Positions 49,499 through 58,580 are shown, counted from the first letter of the stretch. The stretch: DNA of 64,000 bases from Achromobacter arsenitoxydans SY8 (GCF_000236785.1 NZ_AGUF01000075.1:1-64000); one strand, 5' to 3'. Notes: generated from the letters alone by a model not told the origin. Numbers and translations: made by a program.

Positions 49499-50478
49499 GC
49501 GCCGCCATCGACCGCGCCATCGACCCCGCCATTCTGAATGAAGCCGCCGGCTGGCTGGTCCGCTTCCAGTCCGAGGTCCTGTCGGCGTCCGACCGGGAGG
49601 CCTTTGACCGCTGGCGCGGCCGCAGCGCCGCGCACGAGGCCGCCTGGCGGCGCGCGGAGGAAATGCTGCGCGGTTTCGGTCAGGTGCCGCCCGCTGTCGG
49701 CGGCCAGGCGCTGCGCCGGGCGGACCGCGCCGGACGGCGGCAGGCCCTGCTCGGGCTGGCCGGGCTGCTGGCGCTGGGACCGGCCGCGTGGCTGGGCTGG
49801 CGCGAGCTGCCCTGGCTTGAATGGCGCGCGGACCTGCGCACGGCCACGGGCGAGCAGCGCCGCATGGAACTGGCCGACGGCACGCGGCTGGTGCTGAACA
49901 CATCCAGCGCCGTCGACATCGACTACACGCCGCAACAGCGCGTCCTGTGGCTGCGCTCGGGCGAGATCCTGCTGACGACGGGGAACGATTCCGCGCCGGC
50001 CCATCGGCCGTTCATCGTCCGGACCACGCAGGGGTCGCTGCGTGCGCTGGGCACGCGTTTCCTGGTGCGCGACGAGGGCGGCAGGGTGCGCGTGGCCGTC
50101 TTCGACGGCGCCGTCGAGGTCCGGCCCGCAGAGGCCAGCGCGGCAACCGTGGTGCTGCAGGCCGGGCAGCAGACCGTCTTCACCTCGCGGGAGGCGGCGC
50201 CGCCGGCGCCCGCCGATGCGTCGTCGGCTTCCTGGGCGGACGGCATGCTCGCCGCGCGGAACTGGCGGCTGGCCGACCTGGTGGACGAGCTGGGGCGTTA
50301 CCGGCGCGGCGTGCTGCGCTGCGACCCCGCCGTCGCCGGGCTGCGGGTGTCGGGCGCGTTTCCGCTGAACGACATCGACGCCAGCCTGCGGCTTCTGGAA
50401 AAGACCCTGCCGGTGCGGGTGCGCCGGGTGACGCCGTTGTGGGCCACCGTGCTGCCGGCAGCCGCGGTTACAAATTAA
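49495..50478 (+). CDS. FecR-type anti-sigma regulator (system 2)
   Basis: A 327-residue regulator. The cytoplasmic domain contains LNEAAGWLVRFQSEVLSASD and FDRWRGRSAAHEAAWRRAEE. A helix spans about residues 80-100 (ALLGLAGLLALGPAAWLGW). The periplasmic FecR domain shows GEQRRMELADGTRLVLNTSS and LRALGTRFLVRDEGGRVRVA, and the C-terminus an STN-like motif (GLRVSGAFPLNDIDASLRLL). It should relay the receptor signal to the upstream sigma factor. Confidence 0.9.
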   Translation: MSAAIDRAIDPAILNEAAGWLVRFQSEVLSASDREAFDRWRGRSAAHEAAWRRAEEMLRGFGQVPPAVGGQALRRADRAGRRQALLGLAGLLALGPAAWLGWRELPWLEWRADLRTATGEQRRMELADGTRLVLNTSSAVDIDYTPQQRVLWLRSGEILLTTGNDSAPAHRPFIVRTTQGSLRALGTRFLVRDEGGRVRVAVFDGAVEVRPAEASAATVVLQAGQQTVFTSREAAPPAPADASSASWADGMLAARNWRLADLVDELGRYRRGVLRCDPAVAGLRVSGAFPLNDIDASLRLLEKTLPVRVRRVTPLWATVLPAAAVTN

Positions 50479-50574
50479 TCGCGGGCCGGCTGACACTTTT
50501 TTCCGCTTCGTCCGGTGTACCGGGTGAATCGTCGCGACATGCGCGCCACCCAGACCCCAACGAAGGATCGTTTC

Positions 50575-53043
50575 ATGGTTTCCCGAATCTCCCGTTCGCC
50601 ACGCCCGTCCCGTGGACTCGCCGCCGTGCTGCCCGTCGCAGCGCTGGTCCGCGCCGCCGGCCTGGGCCTGCCGCTGCTGGCCGCCACGGGCGCCCCGGGG
50701 CTGGCGGACGCCGCCGAAGTCGCCGATGCCGCCGCGCGCAAGTCCTACGCCATCGCGGGCGGTCCGCTGGGCGACGTGCTGGCCGGGTTCGCCGCAGCGG
50801 CCGGCGTTCCGCTGTCTTTCGATCCGGCCATGGTGCAGGGGCGGCATAGCGACGGGCTGAACGGCGCCTATACGGTGCGCGAAGGCTTTGACCGCCTGCT
50901 TGCGGGGTCGGGCTATGCGCTGTCGGAACAGGGCGGCGGGGCCTATACGCTGCGCAAGCTGCCGTCCGCGTCCGGCGAAGCCGACACGACCGTGCTGCCG
51001 GCGGTGACCGTCGACGGCGCGGGCGTGAGCCCGTCTGCGCTGCCGCCCGTGTTCGCGGGCGGTCAGGTGGCGCGCGGCGCGCGGCTGGGCCTGCTGGGCA
51101 ACCGCGACGTGATGGATACGCCGTTCAACGTCACCAGCTACACCGCAGAACTGCTGGAGAACCGGCAGGCGGTGACGCTGGCCGATGCGCTGAACGCGGA
51201 GCCTTCGGTACGCTTCACCGGCCAGATCGGCGGCGTGACGGATTCGTTCTATATCCGCGGCTTTCCCATTGGCGAGGGCAACCTGGGCGAGATCGCCTTC
51301 GACGGCGTTTATGGCGTGGCGCCCAACTACCACGTCTTCACCGATTACATCGAGCGGGTGGAGGTGCTGAAGGGGCCGGCGGCGCTGCTATACGGCATGT
51401 CGCCCAACAGCGGTGTGGGCGGCGTGATCAACATGGTGCCCAAGCGTTCGCTGCCCGAAGACCTGACCCGCCTGTCCGCCGATTACGTGGGCGATTCGCA
51501 GTTCGGCGCCCGGGTGGATCTGAGCCGCCGCTTCGGCAACGAGGGCGAATGGGGCGTGCGGGTCAATGGCATGCACCGGCAGGGCGATACGCCGCTGGAC
51601 AACATGTATTCGCGCACCGATATCGGCGCGCTGTCGCTCGACTACCAGGGCGAACGGCTGCGCGCGTCGCTGGACCTGCTGACCCAGCACGAAAAAATTG
51701 ATGCGCCGACACGGCCGTTCCTGGTCGCGGCGGGCATCGACGTGCCGCGCGCGGCGGATGGCCGCCGCAACGCCACGCAACCCTGGGGCTGGTGGAAGTC
51801 GGACGGCCAGTCCGCACTGCTGCGCGTGGAATACGACATCAACGACCGCCTGACGGTGTTCGCGGACGCGGGCGGCTCTGACACCAACGTGTCGCGCCTG
51901 TCCGACCAGACGCCCACCATCGTCAACGAAGCCGGCGACACGGTCGTGACGCCGAACAATTTCCGGTTCGAGGTCAACCGCAGCACCTACAACGCCGGGC
52001 TGCGCGCCAAGCTGGACACCGGGCCGGTGCGCCATGCGGTGAACTTCATGGGCAGCCTGTACAGCGACCGCAATCTGCAGGCCAGCGTGACGGGCACGCC
52101 GCTCACGTCCAACATCTACCGGCCCATCACGCGGCCCGAACAGCACATTCCGGCCCCGGCCAATGTGCCCAAGGTGTCGTCGTCCGACCTGTCCGGGCTG
52201 GCGCTGGCCGACACGATGAGCATTCTGGACGACCGCGCGCAGCTGACGCTGGGCGTGCGCCATCAGCGCATCGAGTCGCGCAACTTCAACGGGACGACGG
52301 GCGTGCGCACCGTCAGCTACGACGAAAGCGCGACCACGCCGCTGGCGGGCCTGGTGGTCAAGCCCTGGAGCAACGTGTCCTTCTACGCCAACTACATCGA
52401 AGGCCTGAGCAAGGGCGACGTGGCGCCGGCCACGGCGTCCAATGCGGGCGAAGTGTTCAAGCCCTACAAGGCCAAACAGAAGGAAGTGGGCGTGAAGGTG
52501 GAGCTGGACAACGCCATGGTGACCCTGAGCGCGTTCGAAATCACCAAGCCCAGCGGCCAGCTCACCAACGGCGTGTACGGCGCGGACAGCGAACAGCGCA
52601 ACCGCGGGCTGGAACTGAATCTGTCCGGCGAACCGCTGCGCGGCCTGCGCCTGCTGGGCGGCGTGACCTTCCTGGACGCGGAGCTTACGCGCACCAACAG
52701 CCGCGCCACGCTGGGCAACCGGCCCGTGGGCGTGCCCAAGGTGTCGGTCAACCTGGGCGCGGAATGGGACACGCCGTGGGTGCCGGGGCTGACGCTGACG
52801 GGCGGCATGGTCCACACGGGCAGCGAATACATCAACCAGGCCAACACCCAGTCCGTGCCGTCGTGGACGACGTTCGACGTGGGGGCGCGCTATGCCGTCA
52901 AGGTGCAGGGCAAGGACGTCGTGCTGCGCGCCAACGTGGTGAACGTGACCAACCGCGCCTATTGGTCGGGCGTCGCGTCGTACGGCACGATCTCGCAGGG
53001 CGTGCCGCGCACGCTGATGCTGTCGGCGTCGATGGATTTCTAA
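50575..53043 (+). CDS. TonB-dependent siderophore receptor with signalling domain (system 2)
   Basis: An 822-residue outer-membrane receptor with a signal peptide, an STN domain (residues about 55-110, SYAIAGGPLGDVLAGFAAAA), a TonB box region (VLPAVTVDGAG), a plug (DTPFNVTSYTAELLENRQAV, RVEVLKGPAALLYGMSPNSG) and a barrel ending TLMLSASMDF. It differs from the system 1 receptor throughout, so it should bind another ferric-siderophore. GAAGGA at 50562-50567 supports ATG 50575. It is followed 13 bases later by a convergent oxygenase gene that may be linked to siderophore use. Confidence 0.93.
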   Translation: MVSRISRSPRPSRGLAAVLPVAALVRAAGLGLPLLAATGAPGLADAAEVADAAARKSYAIAGGPLGDVLAGFAAAAGVPLSFDPAMVQGRHSDGLNGAYTVREGFDRLLAGSGYALSEQGGGAYTLRKLPSASGEADTTVLPAVTVDGAGVSPSALPPVFAGGQVARGARLGLLGNRDVMDTPFNVTSYTAELLENRQAVTLADALNAEPSVRFTGQIGGVTDSFYIRGFPIGEGNLGEIAFDGVYGVAPNYHVFTDYIERVEVLKGPAALLYGMSPNSGVGGVINMVPKRSLPEDLTRLSADYVGDSQFGARVDLSRRFGNEGEWGVRVNGMHRQGDTPLDNMYSRTDIGALSLDYQGERLRASLDLLTQHEKIDAPTRPFLVAAGIDVPRAADGRRNATQPWGWWKSDGQSALLRVEYDINDRLTVFADAGGSDTNVSRLSDQTPTIVNEAGDTVVTPNNFRFEVNRSTYNAGLRAKLDTGPVRHAVNFMGSLYSDRNLQASVTGTPLTSNIYRPITRPEQHIPAPANVPKVSSSDLSGLALADTMSILDDRAQLTLGVRHQRIESRNFNGTTGVRTVSYDESATTPLAGLVVKPWSNVSFYANYIEGLSKGDVAPATASNAGEVFKPYKAKQKEVGVKVELDNAMVTLSAFEITKPSGQLTNGVYGADSEQRNRGLELNLSGEPLRGLRLLGGVTFLDAELTRTNSRATLGNRPVGVPKVSVNLGAEWDTPWVPGLTLTGGMVHTGSEYINQANTQSVPSWTTFDVGARYAVKVQGKDVVLRANVVNVTNRAYWSGVASYGTISQGVPRTLMLSASMDF

Positions 53044-53056
53044 GGGCGGCGCTCAG

Positions 53057-53752
53057 CTACGGCGCCTGATGCAGCATCAGCGCCAGTTCCACGCGCTCGC
53101 CGCTGCGTACCCGGCTGACCGCCTGCCGGTCCGTGACCCGGTATATGCCTTGCGCGCCCCGGACCGGCCGATGCGACGTGGCGATCACCGCCGCATCGCC
53201 CAGGCCCAAAGGCAGGACCATCGGGCGCGATTGCATGCGCGGGCGCTGCTCGGTCATCACGATCTCGCCGCCCGTGTAGTCCTGGCCGGGTTCCGACAGC
53301 AGGGCGATCAGCCGCAGCGGAAAGACGCGAACGCCGTCGGCGTGCATCAGCAAGGGCTGGTAGTCGTCGGCGCGCAGGCGCTGGATGCAGGACAGGGCGC
53401 GGCGCTGGCCGGCCTGGATGTTCTGTTGCGTGTACGTCGCCAGGTCGTCGGGATAGGACGCGTCTTCGCCGAGCGCCGCCGCCCAGGCGCGGGCAACCGG
53501 GAGCAGACGGCGATACAGGTCGGCGCAAAGCGGGGGCAGCGGTTCGGGCAGGGGCTGGGGCAGCGCGTAGCGATCACCGTGGCCTGTCCGCGCGGGAGAC
53601 GGGGGCGCATCGCCGATCGTGTCGTGCGCCCAGCGGCGCGCATCGCCGGGGGCAATCAGCCCGGGCAGCAGCGCCCAGCCCTGAACGTCCAGTTCGCGCG
53701 CAATGCGCGGCCAGTCATAGTTGTCCAGTGGCTGGAAGAGGGGCGTGGTCAT
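53057..53752 (-). CDS. 2OG-Fe(II) oxygenase-like protein, distal His replaced by Gln
   Basis: A 231-residue double-stranded beta-helix protein, paralogous to the oxygenase at 62.0 kb. LLMHADGVRVFPLRLIALLS has the HxD pair. The distal region, RQAVSRVRSGERVELALMLH, aligns with RHGVSELRTGRRHTLGIIFH of the paralogue, so the iron-binding His has become Gln, while the 2-oxoglutarate-contacting Arg region is kept. The protein may be inactive, bind another metal, or use Gln as ligand. It ends 13 bases from the convergent TonB receptor, where iron-uptake loci often carry such oxygenases. ATG 53752. Confidence 0.8.
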   Translation of the reverse strand: MTTPLFQPLDNYDWPRIARELDVQGWALLPGLIAPGDARRWAHDTIGDAPPSPARTGHGDRYALPQPLPEPLPPLCADLYRRLLPVARAWAAALGEDASYPDDLATYTQQNIQAGQRRALSCIQRLRADDYQPLLMHADGVRVFPLRLIALLSEPGQDYTGGEIVMTEQRPRMQSRPMVLPLGLGDAAVIATSHRPVRGAQGIYRVTDRQAVSRVRSGERVELALMLHQAP

Positions 53753-53892
53753 GGCGAGGCTTAAAAGGGGCACAGCGGTACAGGCTAGCGCAAGCGCGGC
53801 GCCGCGGCACTCCGCTGCTTGCTGCCGCAACACCTGTCCGGCGGGGCGCGGCGAGGCTTGAAGTATGCTTGTCCGCTTCATGAATACTTCCG

Positions 53893-54597
53893 ATGCTTCC
53901 CGCAATGACTGATTTTCCCTTTGACGCCGTGCTGTTCGACTGCGACGGCGTCCTGGTCGATTCCGAACCCATCACCAGCCGCGTGCTGACCGACATGCTC
54001 AACGAATTGGGCTGGGGCATCACGCATGCGGAGACGATGCAGATCTTCACCGGAAAGGCGGTCAAGGACGAGCTGCCGCTGATCGAGGCGCGCACCGGCG
54101 CGACGATCACGCAGGACTGGTTCGACCAGTTCCGCCAGCGCCGCAACGACGCGCTGGATCGCGACCTGCTTGAAATCCCAGGCGCGCCGGATGCGGTGCG
54201 CGCCCTGCACCAGGCCCTGGACGGCCGCATCGCGGTGGCCTCGGGCGCCGACCGGCGCAAGGTGGAGCTGCAACTGGCCAAGGTGGGCATCGCCGACTGC
54301 TTCAACGGCCGGGTGTTCAGCGGCCACGAAATGCCGCGCAGCAAGCCGTTCCCGGACGTGTACCTGGCCGCCGCGCAGGCGCTGGGCGTGGACCCGCGGC
54401 GTTGCGCCATCGTCGAAGACACGGTGACCGGCGCCACGGCGGGCGTGGCCGCGGGCGCGACCGTGTTCGGCTACAGCCCGGACGCCAACGGCCACAGCGG
54501 CGCGCAGGCGCTGCGCAGCGTGGGCGTGTCGCAGGTGTTCACCGACATGCGCCAGCTGCCGGCGCTGCTGGCCGGCTGGCAGGCGGCCGCCGCCTGA
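53893..54597 (+). CDS. HAD-superfamily phosphatase
   Basis: A 234-residue HAD hydrolase of the beta-phosphoglucomutase-like class. Motif I is FDAVLFDCDGVLVDSEP. Motif II is in IAVASGADRRKV, the motif III Lys is in MPRSKPFPDVYL, and motif IV is CAIVEDTVTGATAGVAAGAT. The helical cap (residues 20-90) sets specificity, probably a sugar or polyol phosphate. The start could also be ATG 53905. It is convergent with the dehydrogenase gene. Confidence 0.88.
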   Translation: MLPAMTDFPFDAVLFDCDGVLVDSEPITSRVLTDMLNELGWGITHAETMQIFTGKAVKDELPLIEARTGATITQDWFDQFRQRRNDALDRDLLEIPGAPDAVRALHQALDGRIAVASGADRRKVELQLAKVGIADCFNGRVFSGHEMPRSKPFPDVYLAAAQALGVDPRRCAIVEDTVTGATAGVAAGATVFGYSPDANGHSGAQALRSVGVSQVFTDMRQLPALLAGWQAAAA

Positions 54598-54619
54598 CGC
54601 TGGCCGGCGCAGTTACGCG

Positions 54620-55402
54620 TCAGCGCCCGTTCGCGGTGTATTGCTCGCCGCCGTCCAGGTCGATCACGGTGCCGCTGAGGTAGCCCGCGCGCGGCGAAGC
54701 GCCGAAGACGATCATGTCCGCCACTTCGGCGGGTTCCATGAGGCGCCCGAAGGGCAGGTCGGACAGCGTGTCCTGCCAGCGCGATTCGTCTCCCCAGCGG
54801 GCCTGCGCGCGCTGGCGCGCCAGCGTCAGCACGCGGTCGGTGCGGGTGCGCGATGGGTTGACGCCGAAGACGCGCACGCCGTGGCGCGGGGCTTCGCCGC
54901 CCAGGGCCCGGGTGAAGGCGATGAGCGAGGCGTTGGCCGCCGCGCCGCAGATATAGTCGGCGCGCGGCGCCGATCCGGCCATGCCGATGATGTTGGCGAT
55001 GACGCCCGCGCCGGCATCGCGCATCTTCGGGTAGTAATGGCGCGCCAGGCTGATGTAGCCGTGCACCTTCAGTTCCCAGCCCGCGCGCCAGCGCTCGTCC
55101 TGCACCTGGTCCAGCGCGCCGCCGGGCACGGCGCCGGCATTGTTCACCAGGATGTCGACCGGACCCGCCTCTTTGCACAGGCGCTGCGCCGCGCCGGGCT
55201 GCGCCAGGTCCAGGGTGACGGCAGCGGCGTCGCGGCCCGTCTGGTCGCGGATTGCCGCCGTGGCGCCGTGCAGCGCGGCGTCGTCGCGCGCCACCAGGAT
55301 CGGCTCGGCGCCCTCGCGCGCGAAGGCGACCGCGCAGGCAAGGCCGATGCCCTTGGATGCGCCCGTGATGAGCACGCGTTTACCCGCCAGCTGCAAGTCC
55401 AT
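54620..55402 (-). CDS. short-chain dehydrogenase-like protein with divergent active site
   Basis: A 260-residue Rossmann protein. KRVLITGASKGIGLACAVAF is the cofactor loop and DILVNNAGAVPGG is the NNAG motif. The active-site segment reads ANIIGMAGSAPRADYICGAAANAS. The Tyr is present, but the position four residues on (usually Lys) is Ala, and the residue 13 before (usually Ser) is Asn. The C-terminus has the usual SGTVIDLDGG. It may be a sub-family with another mechanism or a binding-only protein. ATG 55402. Confidence 0.82.
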   Translation of the reverse strand: MDLQLAGKRVLITGASKGIGLACAVAFAREGAEPILVARDDAALHGATAAIRDQTGRDAAAVTLDLAQPGAAQRLCKEAGPVDILVNNAGAVPGGALDQVQDERWRAGWELKVHGYISLARHYYPKMRDAGAGVIANIIGMAGSAPRADYICGAAANASLIAFTRALGGEAPRHGVRVFGVNPSRTRTDRVLTLARQRAQARWGDESRWQDTLSDLPFGRLMEPAEVADMIVFGASPRAGYLSGTVIDLDGGEQYTANGR

Positions 55403-55583
55403 GTGGAGCTCCTGTCGATGTGCGCCGGAAGGCGCGGGCCTCCCAGGTTTGTAAACCAGATGGCCCGCGCTGTGCGGCGCGAGATGCGACAGAATCAGAC
55501 AGGCAGGACGTGAAGTGCGCGGGCGCGCCGCTGACGCGCACCGCCTGCTATGCTGGTTCCACCTCGGCTCCAAGGAAGCGGCG

Positions 55584-56102
55584 ATGTCGGAAATCTGGCT
55601 GGAAATCTGGACCACCGCGCGGAGCGAGTTCGCCGACATCCCCGACGTGGGCGAGGCGACCCGCATCGTGCTGCGTCTGGGCATGGCCGTCATCCTGGGC
55701 GGTCTGCTTGGCTACGAACGCGAACGCAGCGGCAAGGCGGCGGGGCTGCGCACGCACATGCTGGTGGCGCTGGGCGCGGCCATCTTCGTGCTGGTGCCTC
55801 TGCAGGGCGGCATGCAGGTGGGCGACCTGAGCCGCGTGTTGCAGGGCGTCATTGCCGGCATCGGCTTTCTGGGCGCGGGCGCCATCATCAAGCTCAGCGA
55901 CGAGCGCGAAATCCACGGACTGACCACGTCGGCAAGCATCTGGATGACGGCCGCGATCGGCGTGGCGGCGGGCATGGGGCGCGAGGCCACCGCCGTGGTC
56001 AGCACCCTGATGGCGCTCTTCGTCCTGGCCGTGCTGCGCCGCGTCGAAGCCCGCATTGCGGCCAAGGCGGAAAAGCGCGTGATCTCGACCGACGACAAGT
56101 AG
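55584..56102 (+). CDS. MgtC/SapB family membrane protein
   Basis: A 172-residue, four-helix membrane protein. MAVILGGLLGYERERSGKAA, GLRTHMLVALGAAIFVLVPL and VIAGIGFLGAGAIIKLSDER are MgtC hallmarks, with the conserved Arg/Glu in the first loop and GIGFLGAG. Long MgtC relatives have a C-terminal ACT-like domain; this one lacks it. MgtC proteins affect magnesium homeostasis or F-ATPase. AAGGA at 55572-55576 supports ATG 55584. Confidence 0.9.
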   Translation: MSEIWLEIWTTARSEFADIPDVGEATRIVLRLGMAVILGGLLGYERERSGKAAGLRTHMLVALGAAIFVLVPLQGGMQVGDLSRVLQGVIAGIGFLGAGAIIKLSDEREIHGLTTSASIWMTAAIGVAAGMGREATAVVSTLMALFVLAVLRRVEARIAAKAEKRVISTDDK

Positions 56103-56111
56103 CGGGCGGCG

Positions 56112-56858
56112 TCAGGTGCCGCCCGACACCTCGATGAACGAGCCGCTGGTGTAGCCGGCCTCATCGGAGAACAGCCACATCACGGCGCCCGCCACTTCTT
56201 CCACGGTGCCGCCGCGGCGCAGCGGGATTACGCTCTTCAGGCGGTCGACCCGGCCTGGCTCGCCGCCGCTGGCGTGCATCTCGGTGTAGATCGTGCCCGG
56301 GCGCACGCCGTTGACGCGTATGCCTTCGGGCGCGACTTCCTTGGACAGGCCGATGGTCAGCGTGTCCATCGCGCCCTTGGATGCCGCATAGTCCACATAT
56401 TCGTTGGGCGAGCCCAGGCGCGCCGCGGCGGACGACACGTTGACGATGGCGCCGCCCTGGCCGCCATGGCGGGGCGACATGCGCCGCACGGCTTCGCGCG
56501 CGCAAAGGAAGGCGCCGACGACGTTGGTCGACAGCACGCGCAAGATGCGGGCGGGGTCCATGTCTTCGACCCGCATCTGCTTTTCCAGGATGCCGGCGTT
56601 GTTGACCAGCGCGTCGATGCGGCCCAGGCGCTCGTCCAGCGTGCGGAACATGCGCAGCACCTGGTCTTCCTGCGAGACATCGGCCTGGATGGCGACGGCG
56701 GTTCCGCCGCCGCGCTGGATGTCGTCCACCACCGCCTGCGCGGCGTCCGCGTTCGCGTGGTAGTTGACGCCCACCGCGTAGCCGCGGCTGGCGGCAAGCT
56801 TGGCGACGGCGGCCCCGATGCCGCGGCTGCCGCCGGTGACCAGCAAGACTTTGGACAT
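56112..56858 (-). CDS. short-chain dehydrogenase/reductase (canonical)
   Basis: A 248-residue SDR. The elements KVLLVTGGSRGIGAAVAKLA, DALVNNAGILEKQM, VNVSSAAARLGSPNEYVDYA and ASKGAMDTLT give an intact Ser-Tyr-Lys triad (YAASK). The substrate is unknown. Similar sequences are labelled glucose or 3-oxoacyl-type reductases. ATG 56858 follows CAGGAGAAA on the minus strand. The cupin gene ends upstream of it (42 bases) in the same direction. Confidence 0.9.
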   Translation of the reverse strand: MSKVLLVTGGSRGIGAAVAKLAASRGYAVGVNYHANADAAQAVVDDIQRGGGTAVAIQADVSQEDQVLRMFRTLDERLGRIDALVNNAGILEKQMRVEDMDPARILRVLSTNVVGAFLCAREAVRRMSPRHGGQGGAIVNVSSAAARLGSPNEYVDYAASKGAMDTLTIGLSKEVAPEGIRVNGVRPGTIYTEMHASGGEPGRVDRLKSVIPLRRGGTVEEVAGAVMWLFSDEAGYTSGSFIEVSGGT

Positions 56859-56900
56859 GGTTTTCTCCTGTTGAGGCTGCACGTTAGCAAAGGCGGGCGT

Positions 56901-57269
56901 TCAGATCCATACGTCGTTGGGTGCGCTGCGCGCGCCGCCCTGGTCGCCGGTGTTCAGGACGCCGCGCGGTTCGATAAGCATGACCTGCGCCTCGTCGGGT
57001 GCGCAGGGCTTGTGTTCCACGCCCTTGGGGATAACCGTCATCTCGCCGGGGCCCAGCTCGATGGCGCCGTCGCGCAGTTCGATGCGCAGCCGGCCCTGGA
57101 CGACGATGAAGGTCTCGTCCGTGTCGGCGTGCGAATGCCAGACGAACTCGCCGCGCAGCTTGACGAGCTTGAACTGGTAGTCGTTCATTTCGGCGACGAC
57201 CTTGGGCATCCAGTGTTCGTGGATCAGCGCCAGCTTGGCGGCGAGATTGATGGGTTGCATGGAAGGCAT
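56901..57269 (-). CDS. cupin-domain protein
   Basis: A 122-residue single-domain cupin. GEFVWHSHADTDETFIVVQG holds the H-x-H...E metal motif, GPGEMTVIPKGVEHKPCAPD has the fourth ligand His, and GVLNTGDQGG is common in this group of small cupins. It may bind a small ligand or isomerise it. ATG 57269 or 57260. Together with the SDR it forms a likely two-gene unit. Confidence 0.85.
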   Translation of the reverse strand: MPSMQPINLAAKLALIHEHWMPKVVAEMNDYQFKLVKLRGEFVWHSHADTDETFIVVQGRLRIELRDGAIELGPGEMTVIPKGVEHKPCAPDEAQVMLIEPRGVLNTGDQGGARSAPNDVWI

Positions 57270-57364
57270 GGCGGCACCGGGGCAAGGGAAAGAGTCCCCA
57301 CGATACGCCGCCCCTGGCCGCACCGTCTTGTACGATCGAGCAGGTTTTTTCCGAGCCGCCCGGC

Positions 57365-58174
57365 TCAGGCTTGCAGCATCCGCCGCCAGCGGTCGGGTGC
57401 GATGCCGAAGGCCTGGACGTGCCGGCGCGTCAGGTGGCTTTGATCGGTGAAACCGGCATCGGCCGCGGCTTGCGCCAGCGGCAGGCCCGCCGCGATGAGC
57501 CGCCGGGCCAGGTCCAGGCGCCGCAGCATCACGTAGCGGTACGGGCTGGTGCCGAATAGCGCGCGGAAATCCCGCGACAGGCTCCAGCGGTCGACGCCCG
57601 CCGCCCGCGCCAGGTCGTCCAGGGTAATGGCCTGGTCCAGCGACGCGTGGATGTAGTGCCGGGCACGGTCCGCGGCGGCGTAGTCGGGCAGGCGCCGTCC
57701 CGTCCGGCCGCCCGCGGCGGCGCTGAGCGCATGGGCCAGCTCGAACAGCGCGTCGTCCTCTTGCAGCGGATCTATCGGTTCGCCAGCGTCCTGCAGCAGC
57801 GCGCCGCTGGCCGCGTACAGGCGGGGATCGGCGCTGATGCCGTCGCGGACGAACGGCAACGGCCGGCCGCCCAGGATCTGCTGGATCAGCGCCGGCTCTA
57901 CATAGATCATGCGGTAGCGGAAGCCCGCGTCGGTGCCGGCTTGGCCGTCGTGCGCTTCGTCGGGATGCAGCACGATGGTGCCGCCCGGCAGGCTGTGCCG
58001 GTAGCCGCGGCGATAGTGGAAGCTCTGCACCCCGGACAGCGTGCGCCCGATGGCGTAGGTGTCGTGGCGATGCATGTCGTAGCCATGGCCGCCAAAGTAG
58101 GCTTCGATGCGTTCGACGCGGCTGGATGGCGCGGCGCGCCGGATCCAGTCGCGCTGGGGTTGCGTCCGTGCCAT
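57365..58174 (-). CDS. AraC-family transcriptional regulator with cupin sensor
   Basis: A 269-residue regulator. The N-terminal AraC-binding cupin has FGGHGYDMHRHDTYAIGRTL and GGTIVLHPDEAHDGQAGTDA. The C-terminal HTH pair is LARAAGVDRWSLSRDFRALF and AAADAGFTDQSHLTRRHVQA. AraC_ligand proteins of this group often regulate adjacent transport or detoxification genes. It follows the VOC protein gene by 13 bases on the same strand, suggesting they are one operon. Confidence 0.88.
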   Translation of the reverse strand: MARTQPQRDWIRRAAPSSRVERIEAYFGGHGYDMHRHDTYAIGRTLSGVQSFHYRRGYRHSLPGGTIVLHPDEAHDGQAGTDAGFRYRMIYVEPALIQQILGGRPLPFVRDGISADPRLYAASGALLQDAGEPIDPLQEDDALFELAHALSAAAGGRTGRRLPDYAAADRARHYIHASLDQAITLDDLARAAGVDRWSLSRDFRALFGTSPYRYVMLRRLDLARRLIAAGLPLAQAAADAGFTDQSHLTRRHVQAFGIAPDRWRRMLQA

Positions 58175-58187
58175 GGCGTGGCGGCGG

Positions 58188-58580
58188 CTAGGCCTGCGCC
58201 TTCAGCTGGACCAGCACGAACTCGTTGCCGTACAGGTCGATGAAATGGGCGTACGTGGCGGTCTCGTCATGCACAGGCTCCTTGGTGAAGCGCACGCCCT
58301 TGGCCGCGAACCGGCCGTGGTCGCGCAGCACGTCGTCGGTGTAGAACACGCCCACCGGCTGGCCGCCGGTCTGGTCGCCGACGCGGTCGCGCTGCGCCCC
58401 GGTCTGGGCCTGCAGCAGCCATACGCCGACCGAAGGCTGTTCGGGCAGGCGCAGGTGCACGTAACGCTGCTGGCCCATGGGCATGTCGACGAACACTTCC
58501 ATTCCCAGCTTGTCCTGGTAGAAGGAAATGGCGGTGTCGTAGTCGTTCACGAGCAGGACAAGACGGCCCAGCGAATGCAT
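58188..58580 (-). CDS. VOC-superfamily (glyoxalase-like) protein
   Basis: A 130-residue vicinal-oxygen-chelate protein. GRLVLLVNDYDTAISFYQDK, MGQQRYVHLRLPEQPSVGVW and FIDLYGNEFVLVQL show the two beta-alpha-beta-beta-beta units. The typical metal positions are not all obvious. It could be a dioxygenase-like or drug-sequestering protein. It is translated just ahead of the AraC regulator. Confidence 0.85.
   Translation of the reverse strand: MHSLGRLVLLVNDYDTAISFYQDKLGMEVFVDMPMGQQRYVHLRLPEQPSVGVWLLQAQTGAQRDRVGDQTGGQPVGVFYTDDVLRDHGRFAAKGVRFTKEPVHDETATYAHFIDLYGNEFVLVQLKAQA

Noticed and set aside
54595-54622. TGACGC...GCGTCA stem as a terminator after the HAD gene.
   Set aside because: It has a 16-base loop, includes the stop codon of the convergent gene, and has no T-run.
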